Below are positions 16,857 to 24,785 of a stretch of 39,255 nucleotides of DNA, one piece after another. The position numbers and the translations under genes are program-made. The stretch's first letter is position 1. Every line of letters starts with the position of its first letter. The notes under the pieces are model-generated. The model did no database searches, was not told where the DNA came from, and was given only the letters and a program-made list of their open reading frames with translations. The stretch covers positions 1 through 39,255 of the forward strand of contig CALJIG010000125.1 in NCBI GenBank assembly GCA_937974175.1, written 5' to 3'. The stretch comes from an uncultured Ignavibacteria bacterium. Lineage in GTDB: Bacteria; Bacteroidota; Ignavibacteria; Tepidaquicellales; Tepidaquicellaceae.

Positions 16857-17255
16857 AAACCCGTCAAAAAATCATCATTATGTGAAAAGTAAAAAAAATA
16901 TTGTTGAAGTTTATTGATAGCACCCTATAAAGGAAGGTTTTCGCCGTTGTTGGTCTCCTGATCAACAACCACAATGCTTGTCATTCCCGCGAAGGCGGGA
17001 ATCCAATAATCAATATTGTCTATAGTGTAGTTAAGATGCTTAGTACAGAATGCACAACACGTTAAACCACCCCCTTCCCCCTCCTTGGTAAGGAGGGGGA
17101 AAAGCGGAGCTTGGTAAGAAGTGAGATAAATCATATTAATCATAATTAATCTGTGAAATCTGTGATTGAAGTTAAAATCCTATCTTGAAACCTCATTCTA
17201 TTTTGCTTATTATTATGTACACACAATCCATTTTACAAATCTAAACTCCACGAAA
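16857..17255. repeat. Repeat-rich spacer with two perfect palindromes
   Basis: ATTCCCGC/GCGGGAAT (16983-17002, loop GAAG) has the form of the widespread dRS3-like dispersed repeat. A 12-bp stem, TTCCCCCTCCTT (17075-17086) with 17090-17101, is a second element, followed by a partial copy of its flank (GCGGAGCTTGGTAAG). The 'AATCTGTGAAATCTGTG' string near 17148 is a third simple repeat. I see no gene here. Confidence 0.75.
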
Positions 17256-17759
17256 ATGTTCAGAACAATAGAAGATTTTTCCAATGAATGGACTTACGAA
17301 TATGAAGCCACTCTCAAATTATTCGGAAATTTAACCAATGAATCTCTCAGTCAGGAAATTAAACCCGGCGGCAGAGATATCGGTTTCCTTGCATGGCACA
17401 TGGTCGAAACAGTTTCCGAAATGCTGAAGGCTGCAGGCTTAACGGATATAGACGAATTGCACGATTTAGATAAAAGCGTTAGAAATGTGCATAAAATAAA
17501 ATCGGATTACGAACGCTTATCAAAGCAGGCTCTTGCCGCAGTAAAAGACCAGTGGAGCGATGAAAAGTTATTGGAGAAAGTCCCAATGTACGGAGAAGAA
17601 TGGGCAAAAGGTTTTGTGCTTCAATGCCTCATTCTGCATCAGGCACATCACAGGGGACAAATGGAAGTTCTTATGCGTCAGGCAGGGTTAAAAGTTACCG
17701 GAATTTACGGTCCAGCTGAAGAAGAATGGTCCGCTATGGGAATGGAACCTCAAAAGTAA
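17256..17759 (+). CDS. DinB-like (DUF664/YfiT) four-helix-bundle protein
   Basis: I start at ATG 17256 (MFRTIEDFSNEW), because the 30 extra residues from ATG 17166 are not family-like and cross into repeat sequence. The 167-residue protein fits the DinB superfamily, a metal-binding four-helix bundle. Candidate ligands are H48 (LAWHMVE), H128 and H132 (HQAHHRGQM), the usual three-His arrangement. Members include thiol transferases (bacillithiol and mycothiol S-transferases) and damage-inducible proteins; which applies here is unknown. It is cytoplasmic and followed 36 bp downstream by a Bax-inhibitor-1-like gene. Confidence 0.85.
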   Translation: MFRTIEDFSNEWTYEYEATLKLFGNLTNESLSQEIKPGGRDIGFLAWHMVETVSEMLKAAGLTDIDELHDLDKSVRNVHKIKSDYERLSKQALAAVKDQWSDEKLLEKVPMYGEEWAKGFVLQCLILHQAHHRGQMEVLMRQAGLKVTGIYGPAEEEWSAMGMEPQK

Positions 17760-17795
17760 TTTTTTGTTTAATATATAAAATTTCAAACACAAAAT

Positions 17796-18512
17796 ATGAA
17801 TCAATTTTATAATAGCCCCGGAAGCCAAGTCATGCCCGGAGCAGTAGTTCAAACAGATGTTAAAAGCTTTTTGCTGAGAGTTTATAACTGGATGGCAATG
17901 GGTCTGGCAATTACAGGCTTAACAGCTTTCGCAGTATCATCTTCGGAAAGCATGATTGAGTTATTTATAATGAACAGAATAATGTTCTTCGGCTTAATCA
18001 TCGGGCAGTTTTTATTGGTAATGGCAATATCTGCCGGTATAAATAAAATGCCGTCCATCGTGGCTGTAGGAGCTTTTTTCTTATATGCCTTTCTTAACGG
18101 ACTTACTCTATCCGTTTTATTTTTAGTTTACACAAGCGCATCAATTTATTCTACATTTCTTATTTGCTCAATGATGTTTGCATCTGTAAGTGTACTTGGA
18201 TATATTACAAAAATGGATTTATCAAAGATGGGTTCGTTTTTATTTATGGCTTTGATTGGGTTAATAATCGCTTCAGTCGTAAATATGTTCCTGGCAAACT
18301 CAACTCTGTACTGGATTATCAGCTATGCAGGGGTTTTGATTTTTGTCGGCTTAACAGCTTATGACACTCAAAAAATAAAACAAATGGCTTACAATATGGA
18401 AGCCGGCAGCGAGCAAGGCAAAAAAGGCGCAATTTTAGGAGCTTTAACTTTATATTTAGACTTCATCAATATGTTCATATTTCTTTTGAGAATCCTTGGA
18501 AACAGAAAGTAA
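17796..18512 (+). CDS. Bax inhibitor-1 / YccA family membrane protein
   Basis: 238 residues with about seven transmembrane helices from residue 30 on, preceded by a polar N-terminus. Family marks are 'VYNWMAMGLAITGLTAFAV', 'GLTLSVLFLVYTSASIYSTF' and the C-terminal 'GLTAYDTQKIKQMAYN', whose Asp belongs to the di-aspartyl pH sensor of BI-1 proteins, followed by 'LGALTLYLDFINMFIFLLRILG'. Known relatives are pH-sensitive calcium-leak channels (BsYetJ) or FtsH-interacting proteins (YccA). It lies in the inner membrane. The exact role here is unknown. Confidence 0.93.
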   Translation: MNQFYNSPGSQVMPGAVVQTDVKSFLLRVYNWMAMGLAITGLTAFAVSSSESMIELFIMNRIMFFGLIIGQFLLVMAISAGINKMPSIVAVGAFFLYAFLNGLTLSVLFLVYTSASIYSTFLICSMMFASVSVLGYITKMDLSKMGSFLFMALIGLIIASVVNMFLANSTLYWIISYAGVLIFVGLTAYDTQKIKQMAYNMEAGSEQGKKGAILGALTLYLDFINMFIFLLRILGNRK

Positions 18513-18589
18513 AAATCCGGGAACAACTTTCGGAAATAATATAGTTTTAGAGTATATTTAGTATTGATTTATCCGAATAATTTACACAT

Positions 18590-18704
18590 TATTGAGTACG
18601 AAATGAGAACCAAAGCAGGTGCCGTTTCATTATAAATCATTTTAAAATTTTAGGAGGTCACTATAATTTAATTTACGTTTTTTTGTAAATTAACCGTGGG
18701 ATTT
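18590..18704 (+). promoter_or_regulatory. Possible structured 5' leader of the PorV/Q-like gene
   Basis: A bulged hairpin (about 18602-18632, AATGAGAAC with GTTTCATT) is followed by a textbook AGGAGGT at 18652-18658, which is 46 nt from the likely ATG at 18705. Between them TAATTTAC (18667-18674) pairs with GTAAATTA (18684-18691), which would shorten that distance. This matches no riboswitch class I know. Confidence 0.3.
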
Positions 18705-19727
18705 ATGAAGTCAATCAAAAAAATCTTTATAGTTTTTATATTTTGCCTATGCGCTAATTTCACATTTGCACAGGGCAGCGGTAATAAATACGCAGGTGAA
18801 TTTCTGGCAATCGGTGTCGGCGGAAGACCTCTCGGTATGGGCGGCGCTTACGTTGCGCTCGTAAACGATGTAACAGCAGGCTACTGGAATCCTGCATCGC
18901 TATCCAGAATCAACTACCCTCAGTTCTCATTAATGCACGATGAAAGATTCGGTAACCTTATTAATTATGATTACGGCTCAGTCGGAGTTCCATTCGGCAA
19001 AAGCGCTTCATTGGGCTTCAGCATTATCAGAATGGGAATAGATGATATTGCAGATACACGAAACGCTTTGATAGACTTAAACGGAAACGGAATTCTTGAT
19101 CCGGGTGAAAGATTAGACCCCGATAAAATTTCTTATTTCAACTCAACTGACTACGCTTTCTTTCTTACATATTCGAAAAAGCAGTCAGATAAATTTTCAT
19201 ACGGTGCTAACTTAAAAATCATCAGAAGAAATATTGCTGAAGAATCTGCATGGGGCTTAGGCTTCGATGTAGGTATGCAGTATAATCCTTTCGGAAGATT
19301 TTTCTTAGGCGCTAACTTACAGGATTTAACTACTACCTATCTTTCATGGTCAACAGGAAAGAAAGAAACAATTTCTCCTACAGCAAAAATCGGAACAGCT
19401 TATTCAATTGAAGCTCTCGGCGGAATGATTACTCCGGCTGTTGATTTCGATGTCCGCTTTGAAGGAAGAAAAGAATCTGCAAATGCTTACTTAGGACCTG
19501 TCAGTTTTGATATGCACTCAGGAATTGAATACTCATTCAAGAATCTTATCAGTGTAAGAACGGGCTATAACGATTTAGGAAATCTTACTTTGGGCGCAGG
19601 CGTAAAGCTTCCAAAGCTTGCAATTGATTATTCATTCGCAAAGTTTGACGGAACAGAGCAGTTAGGAAATACGCATAGAATTTCATTGGTATTTACTCTC
19701 GAAGAAGAGAAGTTCCAAAGAAAATAA
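18705..19727 (+). CDS. PorV/PorQ (UPF0164) family outer-membrane beta-barrel
   Basis: I prefer ATG 18705 (MKSIKKIFIVFIFCLCANF... signal peptide, cleavage after FAQ) to the in-frame GTG 18696. The mature start 'AGEFLAIGVGGRPLGMGGAYVALVND', then 'AGYWNPASLSRI', is the N-terminal signature of the PorV/PorQ family, FadL-like barrels of about 14 strands. In T9SS, PorV shuttles cargo from the translocon to the attachment complex and PorQ is a relative. Which paralogue this is cannot be decided here, and many Ignavibacteria have several. It gives context to the four T9SS cargo proteins nearby. A hairpin terminator follows. Confidence 0.88.
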   Translation: MKSIKKIFIVFIFCLCANFTFAQGSGNKYAGEFLAIGVGGRPLGMGGAYVALVNDVTAGYWNPASLSRINYPQFSLMHDERFGNLINYDYGSVGVPFGKSASLGFSIIRMGIDDIADTRNALIDLNGNGILDPGERLDPDKISYFNSTDYAFFLTYSKKQSDKFSYGANLKIIRRNIAEESAWGLGFDVGMQYNPFGRFFLGANLQDLTTTYLSWSTGKKETISPTAKIGTAYSIEALGGMITPAVDFDVRFEGRKESANAYLGPVSFDMHSGIEYSFKNLISVRTGYNDLGNLTLGAGVKLPKLAIDYSFAKFDGTEQLGNTHRISLVFTLEEEKFQRK

Positions 19728-19751
19728 TTACTCTAACAAATAAATTTTATA

Positions 19752-19784
19752 AAAAAAGCTATCAGTTCGATAGCTTTTTTTAGT
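19752..19784 (+). terminator. Intrinsic terminator of the PorV/Q-like gene
   Basis: AAAAAAGCTATC (19752-19763) pairs with GATAGCTTTTTT (19769-19780) around a 5-nt loop and runs into T's. The symmetry allows use from both strands; the DUF2200 gene converges from the other side. Confidence 0.85.
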
Positions 19785-19825
19785 ACTTTTTTGATGATTC
19801 AACTATATATTAAATCAATATTTAC

Positions 19826-20191
19826 TTATTGCTTGCGTAAGTTTTTTTCCATTGGTCTTCCCTTCGCCAGTTCATCGATAAGTTTATCCAGGTAGCGTAT
19901 TTCACGCATTAGCGGGTCTTCGATATTTTCAATCCGCACTCCACAAATTGTACCTGTGATCAATGTACGTGCGGGATTCAGTTTCGGAGCTTGTGCAAAA
20001 AATGTTTCCATGTCAGCTTTTTTCTCAAGCTGGCTTTCAAATTTTTTCTGAGTATAGCCCGTCAGCCATCGGATTATCTCATCCACTTCATCCTTGGTCC
20101 GGCCTTTTTTCTCAGCCTTTGTGATGTAGTGCGGATAAACTCCGGCAAAGCTCATTGTGTAAACTCGATTTTTTTTAGTTGTCTCTGTCAT
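19826..20191 (-). CDS. DUF2200 family protein
   Basis: I start at the Met at 20191 (MTETTKKNRVYTMSFAGVYP). The 25 extra residues from 20266 overlap the upstream terminator hairpin and are not family-like. 121 residues, matching DUF2200 in length and pattern: 'R.Y.MSFA.VYP.Y..KAE.KGRTK.EVDEIIRWLTGY', then 'FF..AP.LNP....ITG.ICGVR.E.IEDPLM..IRYLDKL.DELAKG'. It is a small cytoplasmic protein of unknown function. Its terminator-separated position suggests its own transcript. Confidence 0.9.
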   Translation of the reverse strand: MTETTKKNRVYTMSFAGVYPHYITKAEKKGRTKDEVDEIIRWLTGYTQKKFESQLEKKADMETFFAQAPKLNPARTLITGTICGVRIENIEDPLMREIRYLDKLIDELAKGRPMEKNLRKQ

Positions 20192-20218
20192 CTTTATATA
20201 GAATTGATTTATAAAACT

Positions 20219-20256
20219 AAAAAAGGTTACCCGCGATGAACGAATAACCTTTTTAT
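20219..20256 (-). terminator. Terminator after the transketolase half gene
   Basis: On the minus strand AAAAAGGTTA (20254-20245) pairs with TAACCTTTTT (20229-20220) and ends in a T-run. It lies between the transketolase subunit gene and the DUF2200 gene. Confidence 0.6.
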
Positions 20257-20293
20257 TAATACTCAATACGTATTACTTAATACTTTCATTCTA

Positions 20294-21169
20294 TCAAAGC
20301 TCCAGCTCTACAAAATCACCGAACTTTGTCTTTGTTAATTCTGTAAGAGCAATTTTACCCTGTTCGTCATTTGGCGGAACTCCATGCCAGGTGTATTTAT
20401 CTTCCATAAATGAAACACCTCTACCCATGAAAGTCTGCGCAACTATACAAGTTGGTTTCCCTTTTATTGTTTTTGCTTTATCAATTCCGTCAAGAATAGA
20501 CTGCATATCATTGCCGTTAACTTCAACTACTTCCCAGTTAAAAGCTTTGAATTTATCAGGAATGGAATCCATATTCAAAACGTTCTGCACTCTGTTATCA
20601 ATCTGGCAATCGTTCTTATCAATAATTACTGTAAGGTTATCGCATTTATGATGTGCTGCCGTCATTACAGCTTCCCATATTTGTCCTTCCTGTAGTTCAC
20701 CGTCACCAACAACACAATAAACGTGGTTCGACTTCCCTGAAAGCTTAAGTCCTAAAGCTGTACCAACTGCTATCGAAGGACCCTGACCAAGCGAGCCCGA
20801 TGCAATTTCAACTCCGGGTACTCCGTGAGTTTTCATATGCGACGGATGCCCTTGCAGTCTTCCGTTAACTTTTCGTAAAGTCTTCAGTTCATCTATAGGG
20901 AAATATCCTCTTCTTGCAAGCGTTGAATACCAGACCGGAGCAATGTGTCCGATTGATAAAAAGAAATAATCTCTGTCCTCTGCATCCGGTTTTTGAGGAT
21001 CTAATGACATCTTATTAAAATACAATGCTGTGAAAAAATCAGCCATTCCCAATGGACCGCCCGAGTGACCTGACTTGGAAATCAAAAGCATATTTATAAT
21101 GTCGCGTCTTATCTGGCGCGCCATTTCATTCAAATCTTCAATTGAAGTTAACTGTGGATTCGTACTCAT
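20294..21169 (-). CDS. Transketolase, N-terminal subunit
   Basis: Thiamine-diphosphate-binding half of a split transketolase, which moves two-carbon units between sugar phosphates in the pentose phosphate pathway. 291 residues, ending after the TPP domain. Marks: 'SGHSGGPLGMAD' (33-44), 'GHPSHMKTHGVPGVEIASGSLGQG' split by the His pair near 108-115, and the TPP/Mg motif 'GDGELQEGQIWEA' (155-167) with 'DKNDCQIDN' (184-192). The C-terminal (Pyr plus C) half, needed for a full enzyme, is not in this window; the next gene leftward is DUF2200. Its start overlaps the plsY stop by 4 bp, so translation is coupled. Confidence 0.93.
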   Translation of the reverse strand: MSTNPQLTSIEDLNEMARQIRRDIINMLLISKSGHSGGPLGMADFFTALYFNKMSLDPQKPDAEDRDYFFLSIGHIAPVWYSTLARRGYFPIDELKTLRKVNGRLQGHPSHMKTHGVPGVEIASGSLGQGPSIAVGTALGLKLSGKSNHVYCVVGDGELQEGQIWEAVMTAAHHKCDNLTVIIDKNDCQIDNRVQNVLNMDSIPDKFKAFNWEVVEVNGNDMQSILDGIDKAKTIKGKPTCIVAQTFMGRGVSFMEDKYTWHGVPPNDEQGKIALTELTKTKFGDFVELEL

Positions 21170-21816
21170 TTTTTATGATTGGTTATTAATTCGAAAATCG
21201 GTGTAATGTGTTTTAACAATATAACAATTACAATTGATGAACTTAATGCAAATAATAGGGTAAATGTAATTTCCTTTCCGAAGACTCCATACCCGTATGA
21301 GAAAGGTACAATTAAGTCCTGACCAAAAATCAAAGCCAGTGGTATAAGAACCAATGCAATTACGGTAGCTATGTGAACGTTATCTTTAATCTTTCTTATG
21401 ATGAAATAAAATACAATCCAGAGTATCACTATCCAGAAGTTCATTACCAATAAAACTCCCGCGCCGGTTGCAAGTCCCCTGCCCCCTTTAAATTTTATGA
21501 AGACAGAAAAATTATGTCCAAGCACTAAAAGAACTAACGGGATAATTGTAAAATATAGATTGAGTTTTAAAACGTATAGAAGAATCAAAGCCGGGATTAA
21601 CCCTTTGAATAAATCCACAAGCATAACAATTATTCCCGTTGATTTTGAACCTGTTACATCATACGAATTCATCGCGCCTACATTGCCCGTTCCCTCATTT
21701 CTTATATCAAGTTGATGGCGAAATTTCAGAACGAGATAAGCTGTAGGAATTGAACCTATCAAATAATAAACTAAACAAAGTGCCCAATACTCAAAAGATG
21801 TTAACGTAAAAGTCAT
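21166..21816 (-). CDS. plsY: Acyl-phosphate:glycerol-3-phosphate acyltransferase PlsY
   Basis: Inner-membrane enzyme that makes lysophosphatidic acid from acyl-phosphate and glycerol-3-phosphate, the first step of phospholipid synthesis with PlsX. 216 residues with about five to seven membrane helices. The three conserved loops are present: 'GSIPTAYLV' with 'RNEGTGNVGAMNSYDVTG' (about 22-55), 'LGHNFSVFIKFKGGRGLATGAG' as 'GHNFS' and 'KGGRGLATG' (about 100-118), and a Gly/Pro C-terminal loop. It follows the DUF1460 gene by 15 bp and overlaps the transketolase gene by 4 bp, so the three form one operon. Confidence 0.95.
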   Translation of the reverse strand: MTFTLTSFEYWALCLVYYLIGSIPTAYLVLKFRHQLDIRNEGTGNVGAMNSYDVTGSKSTGIIVMLVDLFKGLIPALILLYVLKLNLYFTIIPLVLLVLGHNFSVFIKFKGGRGLATGAGVLLVMNFWIVILWIVFYFIIRKIKDNVHIATVIALVLIPLALIFGQDLIVPFSYGYGVFGKEITFTLLFALSSSIVIVILLKHITPIFELITNHKK

Positions 21817-21831
21817 TCAATTATTAATTTT

Positions 21832-22710
21832 CTAAAGTGGTCTGCAAACCATTACACCTGATTGTTTTTTATTTCCCATTATATAATCCTGAATCGTCCC
21901 AACGGAAATAATTACTTCTTTCTCTTTCAACGAAGCATTTAAAAAGTACGGTATGTTATTTTCTTTGTAGATAATTCCTGTGTGAGCAATATCAAGTCCT
22001 CCAACATCTGAAGTTATTCCTATGATATCTCCTGATTGAAGTGAATCATATACACTTGGCAAATCTTTTACAGGTATATAATAATTCTGTCTGCTGTTAA
22101 TGTTGTTTTCAACAGCCTGCATCTGCGAAACGTTATCGGGATTATTTTTCAGTGCGGGATATGAATCAGTATGTGTTGTCATAAAATCAATTGTCTTATT
22201 ATACTCTACTCCGCCGATTTCCTTAGTAATATCTTTTACAATTCCTTTCTTATCGTTATCATAAATCCAATCAGAGAAGTAATGAAGTCTTGATGGATAA
22301 CCGTTTATCTGTCCATCTCTGTATCTTATTTTTTCTAATTCCTTTTTATAATTCTCAAAGCTTGTATCTCCCTGCTTTATTATACGGGACATGGTAAGAG
22401 CATTTTCGCAGAACGTGACACAATCCAAACCTGACACATAAACAATTAATCTTTCCTTATTCGGATTTGTATCGAGTGTCCCCGCTACATAAGGGACGGC
22501 AAGAAATGACTTACCGACTTCAATTATTACATCATTAATCGCCTTATCTTTTAAGGAAGAATCAAAAGATTTTAATATCTTCTTACACTTCATATCCTCA
22601 TAATCGTCGCTTATATTATCTCTTCTGTCGTATGCTTTTAATATCGATGGCAGAGCAATACTTGTTACTCCAAGAGCTGCCGATGCTTTTAAAAATGTTC
22701 TTCTATCCAT
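21832..22710 (-). CDS. DUF1460 (AmiA-like NlpC/P60-fold) protein
   Basis: 292 residues. The N-terminus 'DRRTFLKASAALGVTSIALPS' is a Tat signal (twin Arg then FLK), so it is exported folded. The body matches DUF1460, whose solved members have an NlpC/P60-like papain fold and are proposed N-acetylmuramoyl-L-alanine amidases: 'FLAVPYVAGTLD', 'GLDCVTFCENAL' with the candidate nucleophile Cys97, 'YRDGQINGYPSRLHYFSDWI', and 'GLDIAHTGIIY' with the candidate His. It leads the operon with plsY and the transketolase half. A peptidoglycan-related role is inferred. Confidence 0.88.
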   Translation of the reverse strand: MDRRTFLKASAALGVTSIALPSILKAYDRRDNISDDYEDMKCKKILKSFDSSLKDKAINDVIIEVGKSFLAVPYVAGTLDTNPNKERLIVYVSGLDCVTFCENALTMSRIIKQGDTSFENYKKELEKIRYRDGQINGYPSRLHYFSDWIYDNDKKGIVKDITKEIGGVEYNKTIDFMTTHTDSYPALKNNPDNVSQMQAVENNINSRQNYYIPVKDLPSVYDSLQSGDIIGITSDVGGLDIAHTGIIYKENNIPYFLNASLKEKEVIISVGTIQDYIMGNKKQSGVMVCRPL

Positions 22711-22817
22711 ATTTTAACTTAAATATTTATTGTAATTTATTTATTCTGAATATTAATATAAATTCATTAAATATTTTATTTAAACATAATTTCTCCGAAT
22801 AAGTTCTGGAAAATCCC
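22711..22817. other. Divergent A+T-rich spacer
   Basis: This 107-bp spacer between the DUF1460 and acetyltransferase starts must hold both promoters. No specific motif is convincing. Confidence 0.3.
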
Positions 22818-23282
22818 ATGGAAATTAAAACAAAAGTTGAAATAATAAAGCCTGGTAAAAAACAATCGGATGACATTTTATATCTTGTTGATGAGCTTGC
22901 AAAATATGAAAAGCTGAAGCTGCCGACAAAATCCGCTAAGCAAAGATTACTCAATGATATTTTTTCAAAGAAACCTTTAATCAACGTTCTGCTTGCAAAA
23001 GCAGATAACAGATACATTGGATACGCTTTTTACTTTTTCTCCTACTCATCTTTTCTGGCAAAGCCGACTTTATATCTAGAAGATATTTTCATACTCGAAG
23101 AATATCGCCGAGTGGGAGCAGGTAAATTATTTTTTAAAGAGCTTGATAAAATTGCTAAGGCAAAAAAATGCGGAAGGATTGAGTTTATAGTTCTTGACTG
23201 GAATACAAGTGCCATCTCATTCTATAATAAACTTGGGATTAAAGAATTAGAGGGCTGGAAATTTTTTAGAAAATCATTCTGA
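22818..23282 (+). CDS. GNAT family N-acetyltransferase
   Basis: 154 residues, the normal GNAT size, cytoplasmic. The acetyl-CoA pyrophosphate-binding motif A is 'YRRVGAGKL' (96-104, Q/RxxGxG/A). Then 'IEFIVLDWNTSAISFYNKLG' (121-140) supplies the N129 and Y136 typical of the spermidine/diamine (SAT) and aminoglycoside-like branch. 'YLEDIFILEEYR' matches diamine acetyltransferases particularly well. The acceptor is not known. It is monocistronic and converges on dnaB with only 10 bp between the stops. Confidence 0.9.
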   Translation: MEIKTKVEIIKPGKKQSDDILYLVDELAKYEKLKLPTKSAKQRLLNDIFSKKPLINVLLAKADNRYIGYAFYFFSYSSFLAKPTLYLEDIFILEEYRRVGAGKLFFKELDKIAKAKKCGRIEFIVLDWNTSAISFYNKLGIKELEGWKFFRKSF

Positions 23283-23292
23283 CTTTTACAAA

Positions 23293-24762
23293 TTAAAACG
23301 GCTGATCAGAACCGCCGGCACCATTGAATGAAGTTTCAGGCATTCCTAATGCAGGATGATGCAGCTTATTCTCAAACGTTGCATACTCCCCTAAGAAAAT
23401 TAAATCAAAGTCACCAATTGGTCCGTTTCTCTGCTTACCTATTACAATTTCAGCTTTACGTTTTATCTCATCAAAGTTAGGGTCAGTGTGTTCTATCTTC
23501 ATTCCTATAATTGGTCTGTTCACAAAGATAATCATATCAGCATCCTGCTCAATAGCACCTGACTCTCTCAAATCAGATAACTGCGGTTTCTTTTCTTTAC
23601 CTCTCTGCTCAACTCCGCGATTCAACTGCGCACATGCTATAACCGGAATTTCTAATTCCTTCGCAAGAGCTTTTAAACCTCGCGATACCTGAGCAACTTC
23701 CAAATCTCTTCTCTCTGCATTCTCCTGTCCACGCACTAACTGTAGATAGTCAACAACAATCATATCGATATTATATTCCTGCTTCATCCTTCTTGCTTTC
23801 GCGCGGATTTCAAGAATGGAAAGCTCACTTGAATCATCAATATACAAATCCGTTTTTAGTTTTCCGAAGTCCTGCGCTACTCTATCCCACTCATGCCCCT
23901 GCAATCTGCCGAGCTTCAATTTTTTCCCGTCAACTCGTAACACACTTGCAAGCAATCTGTATATCAATTCTTTGTATGACATTTCAAGAGAAAATATAGC
24001 CACTTTCTTCCCGTACTTTAGCGCAGCATTACTGGCAATATTCATAGCGAAAGCAGTTTTACCGTGAGAAGGTCTTCCTGCCACAACAATTAATTCCGAT
24101 TTATGAAATCCGCCTGTAAGATTATCAAGTTCATCGTATCCTGTTGGAATGCCTTCGATATTCTTATTCATCTTTCTCTCATACAACTCTTCAAATATCT
24201 TATCCATTTCATCACGAACCGAAATGATTTTTTTCTTTGAAAGAGATTCTGAGATATCAAGTATCTTCTGCTCTGCATCATCTAAAATTGAGAAAGTATT
24301 GTTGGATGAATCCAGACATCTTTCAACGATGTTAGAAGATATATCTATTAAATTTCTTAGTATAAATTTTTCAAAAATGATACGGGCATAATATTCTGCA
24401 TTAGCAGAAGTTGAAACGGAATCCATAAGCTCAAGCAAATAATCCACGTCACCGACCTGTTCAAGCTTCTTTACTTTTTTTAATTCTTCTTTTACCGTTA
24501 CAACATCAATCGGTTCGCGCCTACCGTCAAGATTAATCATAGCCTGAAAAATAATTCCGTTGCGCGGCGAATAAAAATGGCGGTGGTCAATTATCATCAG
24601 TACTTCATTCATTGCAGCATTATCAAGCATCAAAGCGCCAAGTAACATCGATTCTAAATCCTTTGCATTGGGCGGAGTTTTAACATCTACCTCTGCACCA
24701 AATTTATGGTCTTCATTTAAAATTACTTCGTTTCTTATTTTCTCGTATTTCTTCTTAGCCAT
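23293..24762 (-). CDS. dnaB: Replicative DNA helicase DnaB
   Basis: Hexameric 5'-3' helicase that opens the replication fork and recruits primase. 489 residues. The N-terminal helical domain starts 'PPNAKDLESMLLGALMLDNAAMNEV' (split at about 30-54), a linker follows, and the RecA-like domain has Walker A GRPSHGKT (229-236), the 'SLEMS' strand, Walker B 'DMIVVDYLQLV' and 'SDLRESGAIEQDADMI'. It has no intein and a normal length. It lies 23 bp after the UDG gene in the same direction, at the end of the housekeeping run. There is no Shine-Dalgarno motif in front of the ATG. Confidence 0.97.
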   Translation of the reverse strand: MAKKKYEKIRNEVILNEDHKFGAEVDVKTPPNAKDLESMLLGALMLDNAAMNEVLMIIDHRHFYSPRNGIIFQAMINLDGRREPIDVVTVKEELKKVKKLEQVGDVDYLLELMDSVSTSANAEYYARIIFEKFILRNLIDISSNIVERCLDSSNNTFSILDDAEQKILDISESLSKKKIISVRDEMDKIFEELYERKMNKNIEGIPTGYDELDNLTGGFHKSELIVVAGRPSHGKTAFAMNIASNAALKYGKKVAIFSLEMSYKELIYRLLASVLRVDGKKLKLGRLQGHEWDRVAQDFGKLKTDLYIDDSSELSILEIRAKARRMKQEYNIDMIVVDYLQLVRGQENAERRDLEVAQVSRGLKALAKELEIPVIACAQLNRGVEQRGKEKKPQLSDLRESGAIEQDADMIIFVNRPIIGMKIEHTDPNFDEIKRKAEIVIGKQRNGPIGDFDLIFLGEYATFENKLHHPALGMPETSFNGAGGSDQPF

Positions 24763-24785
24763 TTTTAGAATCTATAAAGTTATAA

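Noticed and set aside
16925..17143. 72-residue minus-strand frame ending in WIPAFAGMT-type peptides
   Set aside because: The frame is simply the translation of the dRS3-like and CCCTCCTTGGTAAGGAGGG repeats, a known source of false genes, and has no start signal or other coding sign.
18603..18635. Ten-codon mini-ORF before the PorV/Q-like gene
   Set aside because: Too short and without conservation data; mentioned under the leader finding only.
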